This document shows, one piece after another, positions 46,662-56,381 of a stretch of 64,000 bases of DNA. Within the stretch, counting starts at the first letter, position 1. Every line of letters begins with the position of its first letter. Source of the DNA: Psychrosphaera sp. F3M07 (GTDB lineage: Bacteria; Pseudomonadota; Gammaproteobacteria; Enterobacterales; Alteromonadaceae); contig NZ_JAHKPJ010000020.1 in NCBI RefSeq assembly GCF_018860345.1, positions 292,550 through 356,549 on the forward strand. The letters are read 5' to 3'. The translations under genes were made by a program, and so were the position numbers. The notes under the pieces were generated by a model. That model searched no databases, had not been told where the DNA came from, and saw only the letters and a program-made list of their open reading frames with translations.

Positions 46662-49076
46662 TTAGATGGCCGTTAACTTTGCATACGTAGTGACTAACCA
46701 TTTGGCACCAAATTGATCAAAGTTTACTTGAATGCGTGAGTTGTCACCATCACCTTCACAATTTAATACCGTCCCTTCACCAAACTTAGCATGACTTACA
46801 CGCTGTCCTAATGAAAATAGACTTTCACTAAATTTTAAGTGGCTTGATGCTTGCCCAAAACCAGAGCCAAAGTTATTCGATGATTTCGATTTATTTCTCT
46901 CACCTTGGTAACCACCATGTCCCGTCGAACTACCAGAACTATTGCTAGCGCTATAACCAGAGTTTTGGCTATAGGTAGACTGTTCACCATAACTGGATTT
47001 TCCACCATAACCGCCACTGTAACCAGATTGTGGTCTTGAAACTTGAGTGGATAACTTAACTTCGTAAATACATTCTTTCGGAATTTCAGCGATAAAACGT
47101 GATGGACGATGATACAACTCCTGGCCATACAATCGTCTTGTTTCTGCGTGAGTTATAAATAATCTTTCTTTAGCGCGGGTCATGCCAACATAAGCAAGGC
47201 GACGTTCTTCTTCTAATCTTTCTGGCGCATCTGAACTTTGTTGGCTTGGGAACATACCTTCTTCCACACCCGCCATAAATACCAGAGGAAACTCCAAACC
47301 TTTTGCACTGTGTAACGTCATTAACTGGACAGCATCTTCATAAGCGTCTGCTTGTGAGTCACCTGACTCTAATGAAGCATGGGATAAAAATGCCGCTAAC
47401 ATTGGCATTTCTTGCATGTTTTCATCTGGTTCATAGTCCTTACAGGCAGAAACCAATTCCTCTAAGTTTTCTACTCGTGTTTGACCTTTCTCGCCTTTTT
47501 CAGCTTGATACATGGCCATTAAACCCGAACTTTGAATTACGTGATCGGCTTGTTCATGCAGGGGTAAAGGCTCAACTGTAGTTTCAAGCTGAACAATTAA
47601 GTCCATAAAGTTTTTAACCGAGTTACTAGCGCGGCCTGATAAATGTTTTTCATCCATCAAACGTCCTGCAGCTTGCCACATGGTCATGTTCTGACTACGA
47701 GCAGCATCACGCAACATTTGTAATGTTTTTTCGCCAATGCCACGTGCAGGAGTATTGATTACACGTTCAAATGCAGCATCATCGTCACGATTTGAAACCA
47801 AACGTAAATACGCTAATGCATCTTTAATTTCTTGACGATCAAAGAAACGTAAACCGCCATATATGCGATATCTTAAACCGGCTTCGTTTAAGGCCGACTC
47901 CAATACACGAGATTGCGCATTGTTACGGTATAAAATGGCAGATTCAGATAAAGCTTCGCCTTCTTGCTGCCATTTTTTAATGTTGCCAACTATAAAACGT
48001 GCTTCATCCAATTCATTAAAAGCCGCATATAACCCTATTGGATCACCTTCTTTACCTTCTGTCCAAAGCTCTTTACCTAAGCGGTCGGTATTATTAGAGA
48101 TCACTTCATTGGCTGCTTTTAAGATATTGGCAGTTGAGCGATAATTTTGCTCTAAACGGATCACTTCCACGTCAGAAAAGTCGGTTTGAAAGCTATGAAT
48201 ATTTTCAACTTGCGCACCGCGCCAGCCATAAATGGATTGATCGTCGTCACCTACTATCATTACATGAGCAGGCGGTAAATCTTCTGCAACGTTACCAGCA
48301 TGACCACCAGCCAATAATCTAATCCAAGCGTATTGAATTTTATTAGTATCTTGAAACTCGTCCACCAAAATATGACGGAAACGTTTACGGTAATGACTTA
48401 ATACTTCTGGATGTGTGGCTAAAATTTCATGGCTACGTAACAATATTTCTGCAAAGTCCACCAAACCTGCACGGTCACATGCTTCTTGATAAGTAGTATA
48501 AACTTGTAAAAACACTTGTTCCGTTGGATCAAAAGTATCTATGTGCTTAGGTCTTAAACCATCATCTTTTTTACCATTGATGTACCACATGGCTTGTTTT
48601 GGCGGATAACGTTTTTCATCTAAATTTAGGCTTTTCATAATACGGCGGATTAATCGATGTTGATCATCCGAATCTAAAACCTGAAAACTTTCTGGTAATT
48701 TTGCTTCACGAAAATGTGTGCGTAAAAAACGATGGGCTAAACCATGGAAAGTACCAATCCACATACCACCAGCACCATATTGAGATCCCACAGAACCTTG
48801 CCCTAACAACGACTCTAAACGATGACGCATTTCCGCCGCCGCTTTATTGGTAAAGGTTACCGCTAAGATTGAAAATGGAGAGGTTTGATGTGCTTGGATT
48901 AAATAACCAATTCGGCTAATCAGTACTTTGGTTTTACCAGAGCCTGCACCTGCTAATACCAACATATTTTGTGGAGGTGCAGTTACCGCTTCATATTGAC
49001 GTTCATTTAGCTCATTCAGCTTTAATACTGCGGTAGCCGAACTTGGAATATCTTGTGAGGGAATATAAACGTCCAT
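46662..49076 (-). CDS. uvrD: DNA helicase II
   Basis: An 804-residue superfamily 1A helicase for nucleotide-excision and mismatch repair. Motifs: Q-motif LNERQYEAV, Walker A AGAGSGKT, DEFQDTN, GDDDQSIYGWRGA, LEQNYRST, and VYVGMTRAKERL-like motif VI. It is longer than E. coli UvrD because of a Gly/Ser/Tyr-rich linker of roughly 80 residues (SGYSGGYGGKSSYGEQ on) before the C-terminal Tudor-like domain (LGQRVSHAKFGEGTVLN). The ATG at 49076 is preferred to a TTG at 49085. Confidence 0.96.
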   Translation of the reverse strand: MDVYIPSQDIPSSATAVLKLNELNERQYEAVTAPPQNMLVLAGAGSGKTKVLISRIGYLIQAHQTSPFSILAVTFTNKAAAEMRHRLESLLGQGSVGSQYGAGGMWIGTFHGLAHRFLRTHFREAKLPESFQVLDSDDQHRLIRRIMKSLNLDEKRYPPKQAMWYINGKKDDGLRPKHIDTFDPTEQVFLQVYTTYQEACDRAGLVDFAEILLRSHEILATHPEVLSHYRKRFRHILVDEFQDTNKIQYAWIRLLAGGHAGNVAEDLPPAHVMIVGDDDQSIYGWRGAQVENIHSFQTDFSDVEVIRLEQNYRSTANILKAANEVISNNTDRLGKELWTEGKEGDPIGLYAAFNELDEARFIVGNIKKWQQEGEALSESAILYRNNAQSRVLESALNEAGLRYRIYGGLRFFDRQEIKDALAYLRLVSNRDDDAAFERVINTPARGIGEKTLQMLRDAARSQNMTMWQAAGRLMDEKHLSGRASNSVKNFMDLIVQLETTVEPLPLHEQADHVIQSSGLMAMYQAEKGEKGQTRVENLEELVSACKDYEPDENMQEMPMLAAFLSHASLESGDSQADAYEDAVQLMTLHSAKGLEFPLVFMAGVEEGMFPSQQSSDAPERLEEERRLAYVGMTRAKERLFITHAETRRLYGQELYHRPSRFIAEIPKECIYEVKLSTQVSRPQSGYSGGYGGKSSYGEQSTYSQNSGYSASNSSGSSTGHGGYQGERNKSKSSNNFGSGFGQASSHLKFSESLFSLGQRVSHAKFGEGTVLNCEGDGDNSRIQVNFDQFGAKWLVTTYAKLTAI

Positions 49077-49194
49077 AAGAGACAAAACCTATTAAATTGA
49101 GTAACCGTTAAATTTTAGTGTTGTTACATAAAAGCTTGTATTTAAGCCCGATAACATCGAGTGACAAGAGCTGTATATATAAACAGGATTTTTA

Positions 49195-49914
49195 TTATAA
49201 CAGGTGTAGCAGATCATCCAAGTCCGAATATTCACCATTTGCCAAAGTAAAACCTGTTGGATAGGTATTATTATCCGGGTTAAACCATAAAGAAGGGCAA
49301 TTGGCGTTTAACGCAGCTTGAATATCTGACGGTGCACTGTCACCAAGGTGCAAGATATTTTCACAACGAATGTTCAAGTCTTTGGACGCATCTTTTAACA
49401 TATCAGGATAAGGCTTCATTCTAGTGCCATTTTCTCCCGCACGGTAATAACCAACAAAATACGGTGCCAGACCAATTCGCTGATAATCGGCATTGCCATT
49501 CGTGACGGCTACTAATGGGTATTTTTCGCTTAATTTACCCAGAACATCAAAAGTTTGTTGCGGCACAGTAAAGTCTGATCGGGCATCATAAAAGGCATTA
49601 TATATCTGCTTGCTCATCTGCTTTTTTAATGGCTGCTCAATACCAAAACTCGCTAACCCCAAGTCGAGCACGTGATGTCGCCACAAATTCACGTCATGGC
49701 AAACTTCTGGCTTCGTTTTAGCAACTTGCCATTTAAGCGCCTCCCAAAATTCAGGTCCTTTTGTTTTTGCACTAGGAATGAGTTGGCATATTGTATCAAA
49801 CTGAACTTGAATAGCGTTGCGGATCACATCTCCGTTATAATAGAGGGTATCGTCTAAATCAAAACTGAGCGCTTTAATTGGATCGCTAAATGGGCGGTTA
49901 AATCTAAGAGACAC
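49195..49914 (-). CDS. yigB: HAD phosphatase YigB
   Basis: A 239-residue HAD hydrolase: nucleophile motif LSFDLDDTLYYNGD, the VAVTNGNADYQRIG motif II, and HLGDSAPSDIQAALNA motif IV. E. coli YigB dephosphorylates the riboflavin intermediate 5-amino-6-(5-phosphoribitylamino)uracil, and there too yigB is just upstream of uvrD. GTG start with AGGAT before it. Confidence 0.9.
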   Translation of the reverse strand: MSLRFNRPFSDPIKALSFDLDDTLYYNGDVIRNAIQVQFDTICQLIPSAKTKGPEFWEALKWQVAKTKPEVCHDVNLWRHHVLDLGLASFGIEQPLKKQMSKQIYNAFYDARSDFTVPQQTFDVLGKLSEKYPLVAVTNGNADYQRIGLAPYFVGYYRAGENGTRMKPYPDMLKDASKDLNIRCENILHLGDSAPSDIQAALNANCPSLWFNPDNNTYPTGFTLANGEYSDLDDLLHLL

Positions 49915-50003
49915 AAGACATCCTATAAATTAAGTAAGTTGGACAATATTAACATAATGAACGGTGGTAATGTGGTCCGCTGCGTATATTGCAATTGTCA
50001 TTG

Positions 50004-50243
50004 CTAAAGAGAATCAAACTGTTCAATCTCAGCAAACACATCTTCTATTTTTGCTGTTAACAAACTTTGGGCATCATATAGAGCTTGGTTATAAATCGAG
50101 GATCCAATCTCTTTCATGATAAATTCCAACAAAAACTCAGCTTCAAATTGACCTAACTCCTTATCTAATTCTTCCTCAAAATACCCTTGTAACTTCACAA
50201 CTGCCGCAGCTTGTTGCTCTTTAGTAAGTTTTATTTCTGACAC
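50004..50243 (-). CDS. DUF2164 family protein
   Basis: A 79-residue protein beginning MSEIKLTKEQQAAAVVKLQGY and containing the family segment EEELDKELGQFEAEFLLEFI. The GTG at 50243 has AAGGA about 8 bases before it and gives the usual length; an upstream in-frame start at 50297 would add an unrelated tail. Cytoplasmic, function unknown. Divergent from the glucosylglycerate operon. Confidence 0.82.
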   Translation of the reverse strand: MSEIKLTKEQQAAAVVKLQGYFEEELDKELGQFEAEFLLEFIMKEIGSSIYNQALYDAQSLLTAKIEDVFAEIEQFDSL

Positions 50244-50301
50244 TAAATCATTCCTTTTTAACCTGTATATAAGTATGGCTGTGTGGGTAATACACATCCC
50301 A

Positions 50302-50329
50302 TTGGCACACTAGTTGTAATCGTTATATT
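50302..50329 (+). promoter_or_regulatory. Predicted sigma-70 promoter of the glucosylglycerate operon
   Basis: TTGGCA at 50302-50307, a 16-base spacer and TATATT at 50324-50329, about 40 bases before the first start codon. Each hexamer differs from consensus by one base. Confidence 0.6.
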
Positions 50330-50368
50330 ACTAAAATGAATAATTTTAACATAAATCAGCCAATATAA

Positions 50369-51304
50369 ATGACTACAGACCAGTTAATACAAGCCTTTAA
50401 AGCACAACACAAACTAACCAGTGTTATAGAAGTTGATGCACCAAAATGGTACACACCTATTGCTGAAATAATAAACACTCACCAAAAAAGGGCGGGTAAA
50501 ACTTTGTTTGTCGGTTTAAACGGCAGTCAAGGGTCGGGTAAATCAACGCTCGCCGATTACATCAAACTGTATCTTGAAACTCAATGTCAGTTATCGGTTG
50601 CCGTCGTTTCATTGGATGATTTTTACTTAAACCAGCAACAGCGTCAGCATTTAGCGGAAACGGTACACCCACTGTTACGATCTCGAGGCGTACCAGGTAC
50701 TCATGATATCCAATTAATGTCTTCCACTTTACTTGCATTAGCGTCCCCCCAACCTAATTGTCGTTTACCGCGTTTTAATAAAGCAATAGATAATCCTCAT
50801 CCACAAGAAAACTGGCCGCTAATTACCGAAAAAGTAGATGTGGTGATCATGGAAGGTTGGTGTTGGGGAACATCAGCACAAACCGTTGAGGAATTAACCA
50901 ATCCTATTAATGAATTAGAAAAGCATGAAGACAAAAACGGAACTTGGCGCACTTTTGTTAATGATTCACTTAAATCTGATTATTTAGCCTTATACCAATT
51001 AATGGATTTTTGGGTGATGTTAAAAGCCCCTTCTTTTGACTGTATAGCCAATTGGCGTAAAGAACAGGAACATAAATTAAGACAAGCCCATAATGCATCA
51101 TCAAACGATGATAAAGCGACCGCTATTATGTCTGATGAGCAAGTAGAGCGATTTATACAACACTTTCAACGTTTAACTGAACATGGTTTTAAGCATGCTC
51201 AGAAACAATACAATGTCGTCCTCAATTTAGACGCACAACGTCAACCTATCTCGATTGACGGTAGTTCAGTTTCAGAATTCAATCACTTAAGAGGTAGTTC
51301 ATAA
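50369..51304 (+). CDS. D-glycerate 3-kinase-like kinase
   Basis: A 311-residue P-loop kinase with Walker A LNGSQGSGKSTLADY (residues 50-64), the SLDDFYLNQQQRQHLAE segment, VHPLLRSRGVPGTHD, and VIMEGWCWG. This is the plant-type glycerate kinase (GLYK/COG4240) pattern rather than the GlxK/GarK type. It would phosphorylate D-glycerate, the product of glucosylglycerate phosphorolysis by a downstream gene. First gene of the operon; the next starts 1 base after its stop. Confidence 0.85.
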   Translation: MTTDQLIQAFKAQHKLTSVIEVDAPKWYTPIAEIINTHQKRAGKTLFVGLNGSQGSGKSTLADYIKLYLETQCQLSVAVVSLDDFYLNQQQRQHLAETVHPLLRSRGVPGTHDIQLMSSTLLALASPQPNCRLPRFNKAIDNPHPQENWPLITEKVDVVIMEGWCWGTSAQTVEELTNPINELEKHEDKNGTWRTFVNDSLKSDYLALYQLMDFWVMLKAPSFDCIANWRKEQEHKLRQAHNASSNDDKATAIMSDEQVERFIQHFQRLTEHGFKHAQKQYNVVLNLDAQRQPISIDGSSVSEFNHLRGSS

Positions 51305-51305
51305 T

Positions 51306-52127
51306 ATGGGTCAGCAGTATTTAATCTTTACCGACTTAGATGGCACTTTATTAGATCATAACACTTATAGTTTTCAACCTGCTGTAGAGATGTTGGCTAA
51401 GCTAAAACAGTCAAACATCCACGTTATCCCTAACACCAGTAAAACGTATGCGGAACTCATCTTCTTTAGACAACAAACTAAGCTCGATACCCCATTTATC
51501 GTAGAGAACGGTGCTGCTGTATTTATTCCTATTGGATTTTTTGCGGAGCAACCACCAGAGACAGAAGTCTTTGAACGTTTTTGGGTGAAAAGTTTTTCTA
51601 AACCACGCTCACACTGGTTGACGTTATTAAACACTTTACCCACCGAACTTCAGCAGTGTTATCTCGGCTTTTCCGCCATGAACAATGAACAACTGTGTAA
51701 CGAAACGGGCCTTACTGCGCCTGCGGCGTTGAATGCCAATAGCCGTTTATATAGTGAACCATTGAAGTGGCTAGGCACTGATGTACAAAAACAAATATTT
51801 AAAAAACACTTAACGGATGCAGGTGCTCATGTATTGCAAGGGGGGCGTTTTTTACATATCAGCGGCAACTCTGACAAAGGTAATGCAATGGTTTGGCTTA
51901 CGCAACTAATGGCAAGCCTCGATACCAGTACCTCGTTTTCTACCGTTGCCTTAGGTGACAGTTATAACGACAACGAAATGTTAGAAGTGGCTGACATAGC
52001 AGTTCAAATTAAATCACATAAACATGACTACCCAGCGTTACAACGTAAAGACAATATTATGCAAAGTACTCTTTATGGGCCTTCTGGCTGGACTGAATGT
52101 TTACAACAAATCATAGACTTACCATAG
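51306..52127 (+). CDS. Mannosyl/glucosyl-3-phosphoglycerate phosphatase
   Basis: A 273-residue HAD-family phosphatase of the MpgP/YedP group: nucleophile motif FTDLDGTLLDHNTY (Asp10, Asp12), motif II NTSKTY, and motif IV ALGDSYNDNEMLEVAD. A cap domain lies between. Next to a GT81 synthase it should remove phosphate from glucosyl-3-phosphoglycerate to give glucosylglycerate. Family members are usually annotated as mannosyl enzymes; the neighbouring synthase favours glucosyl. Confidence 0.88.
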   Translation: MGQQYLIFTDLDGTLLDHNTYSFQPAVEMLAKLKQSNIHVIPNTSKTYAELIFFRQQTKLDTPFIVENGAAVFIPIGFFAEQPPETEVFERFWVKSFSKPRSHWLTLLNTLPTELQQCYLGFSAMNNEQLCNETGLTAPAALNANSRLYSEPLKWLGTDVQKQIFKKHLTDAGAHVLQGGRFLHISGNSDKGNAMVWLTQLMASLDTSTSFSTVALGDSYNDNEMLEVADIAVQIKSHKHDYPALQRKDNIMQSTLYGPSGWTECLQQIIDLP

Positions 52128-52137
52128 GAGCTTCATC

Positions 52138-53397
52138 ATGGCTGATTTTTATCAAAATGGGGTTGTTACAACCTTACATAATTTAACAAATCGTAGTACC
52201 GAAGAGCTAGAAGCTGAGCTATTAACTTTTTCTAAAAGTCGACCGCTAGGGTTAATACTGCCTTCACTATTTTCTGAACTAGAAGGCAAAGCATTACCAG
52301 ATATCGTTAACAAGATTGCCGAAGTTCCGTATTTATCTGAAATCGTTATTGGATTAGATAGAGCCGATGTCGACCAATATAAACACGCCATCGACTTTTT
52401 CAGTAAGTTACCGCAACACCATAGAATTTTATGGAATGACGGACCTCGTTTAAAAGCGTTAGATGCAAAATTACAAAAGCTCGGCTTGGCTCCAACCGAA
52501 ATGGGCAAAGGACGTAACGTTTGGTATTGCATGGGTTATATATTAGCGTCTGGTAAAGCGGAATCCGTTGCTTTACATGATTGCGACATTCTAACCTATG
52601 ACCGTAGTTTATTAGCTAGACTTATTTACCCTGTGGCAAACCCGCATTTTAACTATGAATTTGGTAAAGGCTTTTATGCTCGTGTTGCCCACGGCAAATT
52701 AAATGGCCGCGTTGCACGTTTATTGGTAACGCCATTATTAAAAGCGCTTAAACGAGTATTAGGCACCAATGAGTATTTGGAATACATGGACAGTTTCCGT
52801 TACTCATTATCTGGTGAGTTCTCTTTCCGCAGAGATGTGTTAACTGACTTACGTATTCCAAGTGATTGGGGATTAGAGATTGGTGTGTTGTCAGAAATGC
52901 ACAGAAACTTTGCCTCCAACCGAATTTGCCAAGTAGATATTGCCAATAATTACGATCATAAACATCAAGATTTATCACTGGATTCAACTGACGGTGGTTT
53001 ATCTAAAATGTCGATTGATATAACTAAAGCACTGTTCCGTAAATTAGCCACCCAAGGTTACATCATTAATGCTGAAAATATGCGTACCATCAAAGCAACT
53101 TACTTCCGTATTGCCTTAGATTATATAGAAACTTACCGCAATGACGCTATGATCAATGGCTTAACATTAGATATTCATACCGAAGAAAAATCGGTAGAAA
53201 TGTTCGCCAAAAACATTATAGAAGCGGGTGATAATTTCCTAGCGAATCCAATGGAAACGCCATTTATTCCGTCTTGGAACCGTGTAATCAGTGCTATGCC
53301 TGAAGTATTAACCGAATTAAAACAAGCCGTTGAATTAGACTATGAAGAATTTGCTAATACTGTGAAATCAGATTCTATAAAAACCACCGCAGCGTAA
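52138..53397 (+). CDS. Glucosyl-3-phosphoglycerate synthase-like GT81 transferase
   Basis: A 419-residue glycosyltransferase. It has a GT-A core with the DxD motif HDCDILTYDR (Asp148, Asp150), preceded by LGLILPSLFSELEG and MGKGRNVWYCMGYILASG, typical of GpgS. It would transfer glucose from a nucleotide sugar to 3-phosphoglycerate. GGAG precedes the start. The later GalU gene supplies UDP-glucose, supporting that donor. Substrate choice is inferred from family and context. Confidence 0.85.
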   Translation: MADFYQNGVVTTLHNLTNRSTEELEAELLTFSKSRPLGLILPSLFSELEGKALPDIVNKIAEVPYLSEIVIGLDRADVDQYKHAIDFFSKLPQHHRILWNDGPRLKALDAKLQKLGLAPTEMGKGRNVWYCMGYILASGKAESVALHDCDILTYDRSLLARLIYPVANPHFNYEFGKGFYARVAHGKLNGRVARLLVTPLLKALKRVLGTNEYLEYMDSFRYSLSGEFSFRRDVLTDLRIPSDWGLEIGVLSEMHRNFASNRICQVDIANNYDHKHQDLSLDSTDGGLSKMSIDITKALFRKLATQGYIINAENMRTIKATYFRIALDYIETYRNDAMINGLTLDIHTEEKSVEMFAKNIIEAGDNFLANPMETPFIPSWNRVISAMPEVLTELKQAVELDYEEFANTVKSDSIKTTAA

Positions 53398-53412
53398 TCG
53401 GAGTACTCCCCT

Positions 53413-55170
53413 ATGCCAGCAAGTTTAGACGAGTTAAAACATAAGGTTGAGCTGCAACTGAATGTGATATATCAGGATATTGAGTTACCAATGCCAATAA
53501 CTGAACTCAGCCAGTTATTGCTTGATGAAATGAATATACCTGACACCTTTGTTGAGCCTGTACCATATGCAAATCATTGGTCTGAAAAAGACATGATTTT
53601 GATCACTTATGGCGATAGCATAATTGAGGCAGATAAAAAGCCGTTAAAAACCTTAGCGTCCTTTATGGATAACTACTTAGATGACAAAATAAACTCAGTT
53701 CATATTTTGCCATTTTTCCCATATAGCTCGGACGATGGATTTTCGGTAATTGATTATTCCAGTGTTAATGAGTCTTTAGGTGATTGGCAAGATATTGAAG
53801 ATATCGCTGATAAATACAAGCTCATGTCTGATTTAGTGATCAATCATTGTTCGAGTCGAAGTGCTTGGTTTCAAAACTTCATCAAAGGCTCAGGTGTTGG
53901 CAAAGATTACTTTTTTACCGCCGACCCCAGTGACGATTTATCCCAAGTCGTTCGCCCAAGAACCAGTCCGCTATTACGTGAAACAGAAACCGCTGAAGGC
54001 ACCAAACACGTATGGTGTACTTTTAGTCACGACCAAGTAGATTTAGACTTTAGGAACCCACAAGTCTTGCTCGCCTTTGTTTCAATTATTAGACAATACC
54101 TTGATTCCGGAGTGAAAATATTTAGGTTAGATGCGGTGGCTTTTTTATGGAAAATTATCGGTAGTCCATCAATTAATTTACCTCATACCCATGAAGTCAT
54201 TCGTTTATTACGAACCTTAATAGAGCACACTAAACCTGAAACAGTGATCATCACTGAAACCAATATACCAAATACGCAAAACCTTACTTATTTTGGTAAC
54301 GCTAACGAAGCCCATTGCATTTATAACTTTTCATTACCACCACTGTTAGTGAATAGCTTAATAACCGGTAATTGTACTTATTTAAAACGTTGGTTAATGA
54401 GTATGCCTCCGGCTCAAAATGGCACGAGTTACTTTAATTTTATTGCCTCACACGATGGCATTGGCTTAAGACCAGCAGAAGGTTTATTGTCTGATTTAGA
54501 GCTCAATACGTTAGTTAACACCATGCAAACGTTTGGTGGTCGTGTGTCTTGGCGAACGTCAGATACAGGGGAGCAAAAAGCCTATGAAATTAACATTGCA
54601 TTATACGATGCACTAAAAGGCACCACCAAGGGCGAAGACAAATGGGGGCTAGAACGTTTTATCTGTGCCCACGCGGTAATGTTTGGATTGGAAGGTATTC
54701 CGGGTATATATATTCATAGCTTTTTAGCCACTCAAAATGACTATGAAAAATTAAAAAACACCCATCATAACCGTGCAATTAACCGCCATCGTTGGGATTA
54801 TCAATTACTTCAAGAGCAATTAGATTCTAACTTTAGTACACACAGTAAAGTATTGAATCGTATGTTAGCGTTAATTGACATCCGTACAAAACAGCCTGCA
54901 TTTCATCCTAATGCAACACAATATGTGTTACATCTGGGTTTACAATTATTCGGTTTCTGGCGTCAAAGCTTAAACCGTAAACAAAGTATTTTTTGTATTA
55001 GTAATATAAGCGATGAAAAAGTAGAGTTACGCTTAAATGAATTAAACCTAATAGTGACTGACAATTGGTTTGATCTTATCTCTGGTACCCATATTGAAGA
55101 TACCGCCACTGAACTTGAGTTAATGCCATACCAAACGGTTTGGTTAACCAACTTCAGAAACGAGGAATAG
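53413..55170 (+). CDS. GH13 phosphorylase, probable glucosylglycerate phosphorylase
   Basis: A 585-residue GH13 subfamily 18 enzyme related to sucrose phosphorylase and E. coli YcjM. The nucleophile is Asp240 in [16 protein letters not shown] and the acid/base Glu282 in [11 protein letters not shown]; a third acid is in [13 protein letters not shown]. Near [15 protein letters not shown] the family substrate loops occur. In this operon the likely substrate is glucosylglycerate, giving glucose-1-phosphate and D-glycerate. Sucrose phosphorylase is the alternative, but no sucrose gene is present. Its stop is 11 bases before the galU start. Confidence 0.85.
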   Translation: MPASLDELKHKVELQLNVIYQDIELPMPITELSQLLLDEMNIPDTFVEPVPYANHWSEKDMILITYGDSIIEADKKPLKTLASFMDNYLDDKINSVHILPFFPYSSDDGFSVIDYSSVNESLGDWQDIEDIADKYKLMSDLVINHCSSRSAWFQNFIKGSGVGKDYFFTADPSDDLSQVVRPRTSPLLRETETAEGTKHVWCTFSHDQVDLDFRNPQVLLAFVSIIRQYLDSGVKIFRLDAVAFLWKIIGSPSINLPHTHEVIRLLRTLIEHTKPETVIITETNIPNTQNLTYFGNANEAHCIYNFSLPPLLVNSLITGNCTYLKRWLMSMPPAQNGTSYFNFIASHDGIGLRPAEGLLSDLELNTLVNTMQTFGGRVSWRTSDTGEQKAYEINIALYDALKGTTKGEDKWGLERFICAHAVMFGLEGIPGIYIHSFLATQNDYEKLKNTHHNRAINRHRWDYQLLQEQLDSNFSTHSKVLNRMLALIDIRTKQPAFHPNATQYVLHLGLQLFGFWRQSLNRKQSIFCISNISDEKVELRLNELNLIVTDNWFDLISGTHIEDTATELELMPYQTVWLTNFRNEE

Positions 55171-55181
55171 AAGGAAACGAC

Positions 55182-56096
55182 ATGACCCAAAAAGTAACCA
55201 AAGCCGTAATACCTGTAGCGGGTCTTGGCACACGTATGTTGCCTGCAACAAAGGCAATACCAAAAGAAATGTTAACCTTAGTTGACCGTCCACTGATCCA
55301 ATATGTAGTAGAAGAAGCTGCTGCAGCGGGAATTAGAGAAATAGTATTAGTTACGCACGCTAGTAAAAACTCAATAGAAAACCATTTTGATTCTAGTTTT
55401 GAATTAGAAGCACAACTAGAGTCACGGGTTAAGCGTTCTTTATTAGAAGAAGTACGCTCTATTAATCCTAAAGACGTCACCATGATCTCAGTACGCCAAG
55501 CTGAAGCAAAAGGACTAGGCCACGCGATTAATTGTGCCAGACCGGTACTGGGCAACAATCCATTTGTTATCATGCTGCCAGACGTGATTATTGACAGATA
55601 CTACTCTGATTTAGGCGTAGAAAATCTAGCTGGCATGTTAAAACAATACGAATTAACTGGGGATAATCAAATTATGGTTAACCCGGTTCCGGAAAAAGAC
55701 GTTGGTAGTTATGGCGTTGTTGATATCAACGGTGAAACACTTATTGCGGGAGGTTCTGCACCAATCAAAACTATGGTTGAAAAACCAGAGGATGGTTGCG
55801 CACCGTCGAATTTAGCCATTACTGGACGTTACGTTGTTTCAGAAAAAATTTGGGACTTATTAGCGAAAACGTTACCTGGAGCTGGTGGTGAAATTCAATT
55901 AACGGATGCATTACACCAACTCAATAAAATTGAAAATATGTCTGCTTATCACATCGTTGGCAAAACCCACGATTGCGGCAGTAAACTCGGTTTTATCAAA
56001 GCAAATTTAGAGTATTCTTTACAACGTCCTGAATTTAAAGACGATTTAAAACAAGCAATCACTGACTTAATTGCTGATCCAAACTTTGAATTTTAA
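55182..56096 (+). CDS. galU: UTP-glucose-1-phosphate uridylyltransferase
   Basis: A 304-residue nucleotidyltransferase making UDP-glucose. The signature is [22 protein letters not shown] and the active [20 protein letters not shown] follow. AAGGAAA lies 6 bases before the ATG at 55182; an upstream in-frame ATG inside the previous gene is less likely. As last gene of the operon it can convert glucose-1-phosphate from the phosphorylase back to UDP-glucose for the synthase. A strong terminator follows. Confidence 0.95.
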   Translation: MTQKVTKAVIPVAGLGTRMLPATKAIPKEMLTLVDRPLIQYVVEEAAAAGIREIVLVTHASKNSIENHFDSSFELEAQLESRVKRSLLEEVRSINPKDVTMISVRQAEAKGLGHAINCARPVLGNNPFVIMLPDVIIDRYYSDLGVENLAGMLKQYELTGDNQIMVNPVPEKDVGSYGVVDINGETLIAGGSAPIKTMVEKPEDGCAPSNLAITGRYVVSEKIWDLLAKTLPGAGGEIQLTDALHQLNKIENMSAYHIVGKTHDCGSKLGFIKANLEYSLQRPEFKDDLKQAITDLIADPNFEF

Positions 56097-56113
56097 CTAT
56101 CAAATCACCCAAC

Positions 56114-56160
56114 TCAAAACGTGTACCGCTTTGACTTTACGGCACACGTTTTGAATTTTA
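56114..56160 (+). terminator. Terminator of the glucosylglycerate operon
   Basis: TCAAAACGTGT pairs with ACACGTTTTGA (perfect 11 bp), extended inward by CCG/CGG, then ATTTTATT follows. Confidence 0.85.
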
Positions 56161-56241
56161 TTATACAACTTACCTGTTAAAAGATGACGCATTACATCTT
56201 TGTACAAATTTTTACATTATCCCAATTCCACATCGAGTACA

Positions 56242-56258
56242 TTCAATATCATATTGAA
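56242..56258. promoter_or_regulatory. 17-base palindrome upstream of the CsgG-type operon
   Basis: TTCAATAT-C-ATATTGAA is a perfect 8-bp inverted repeat around one base, about 125 bases before the first gene. A second imperfect inverted repeat (ACTTAAGG...CCTAAGT) follows near 56270. Candidate regulator site. Confidence 0.35.
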
Positions 56259-56381
56259 CCACTTGGAAACTTAAGGTCTCCAACCTAAGTGTTTTAATCG
56301 TCTAAATGCATATAGATTTATTAGCTATTAGCGCATAAATCTAATGGCATTTTTTACTTTTATTTAGCAAGGAACGTAGTA

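Noticed and set aside
50369-51304. Uridine kinase or pantothenate kinase for the first operon gene
   Set aside because: The P-loop fold is shared, but the VHPLLRSRGVPGTHD and VIMEGWCWG segments fit the plant-type glycerate kinase group, and the operon needs that activity.
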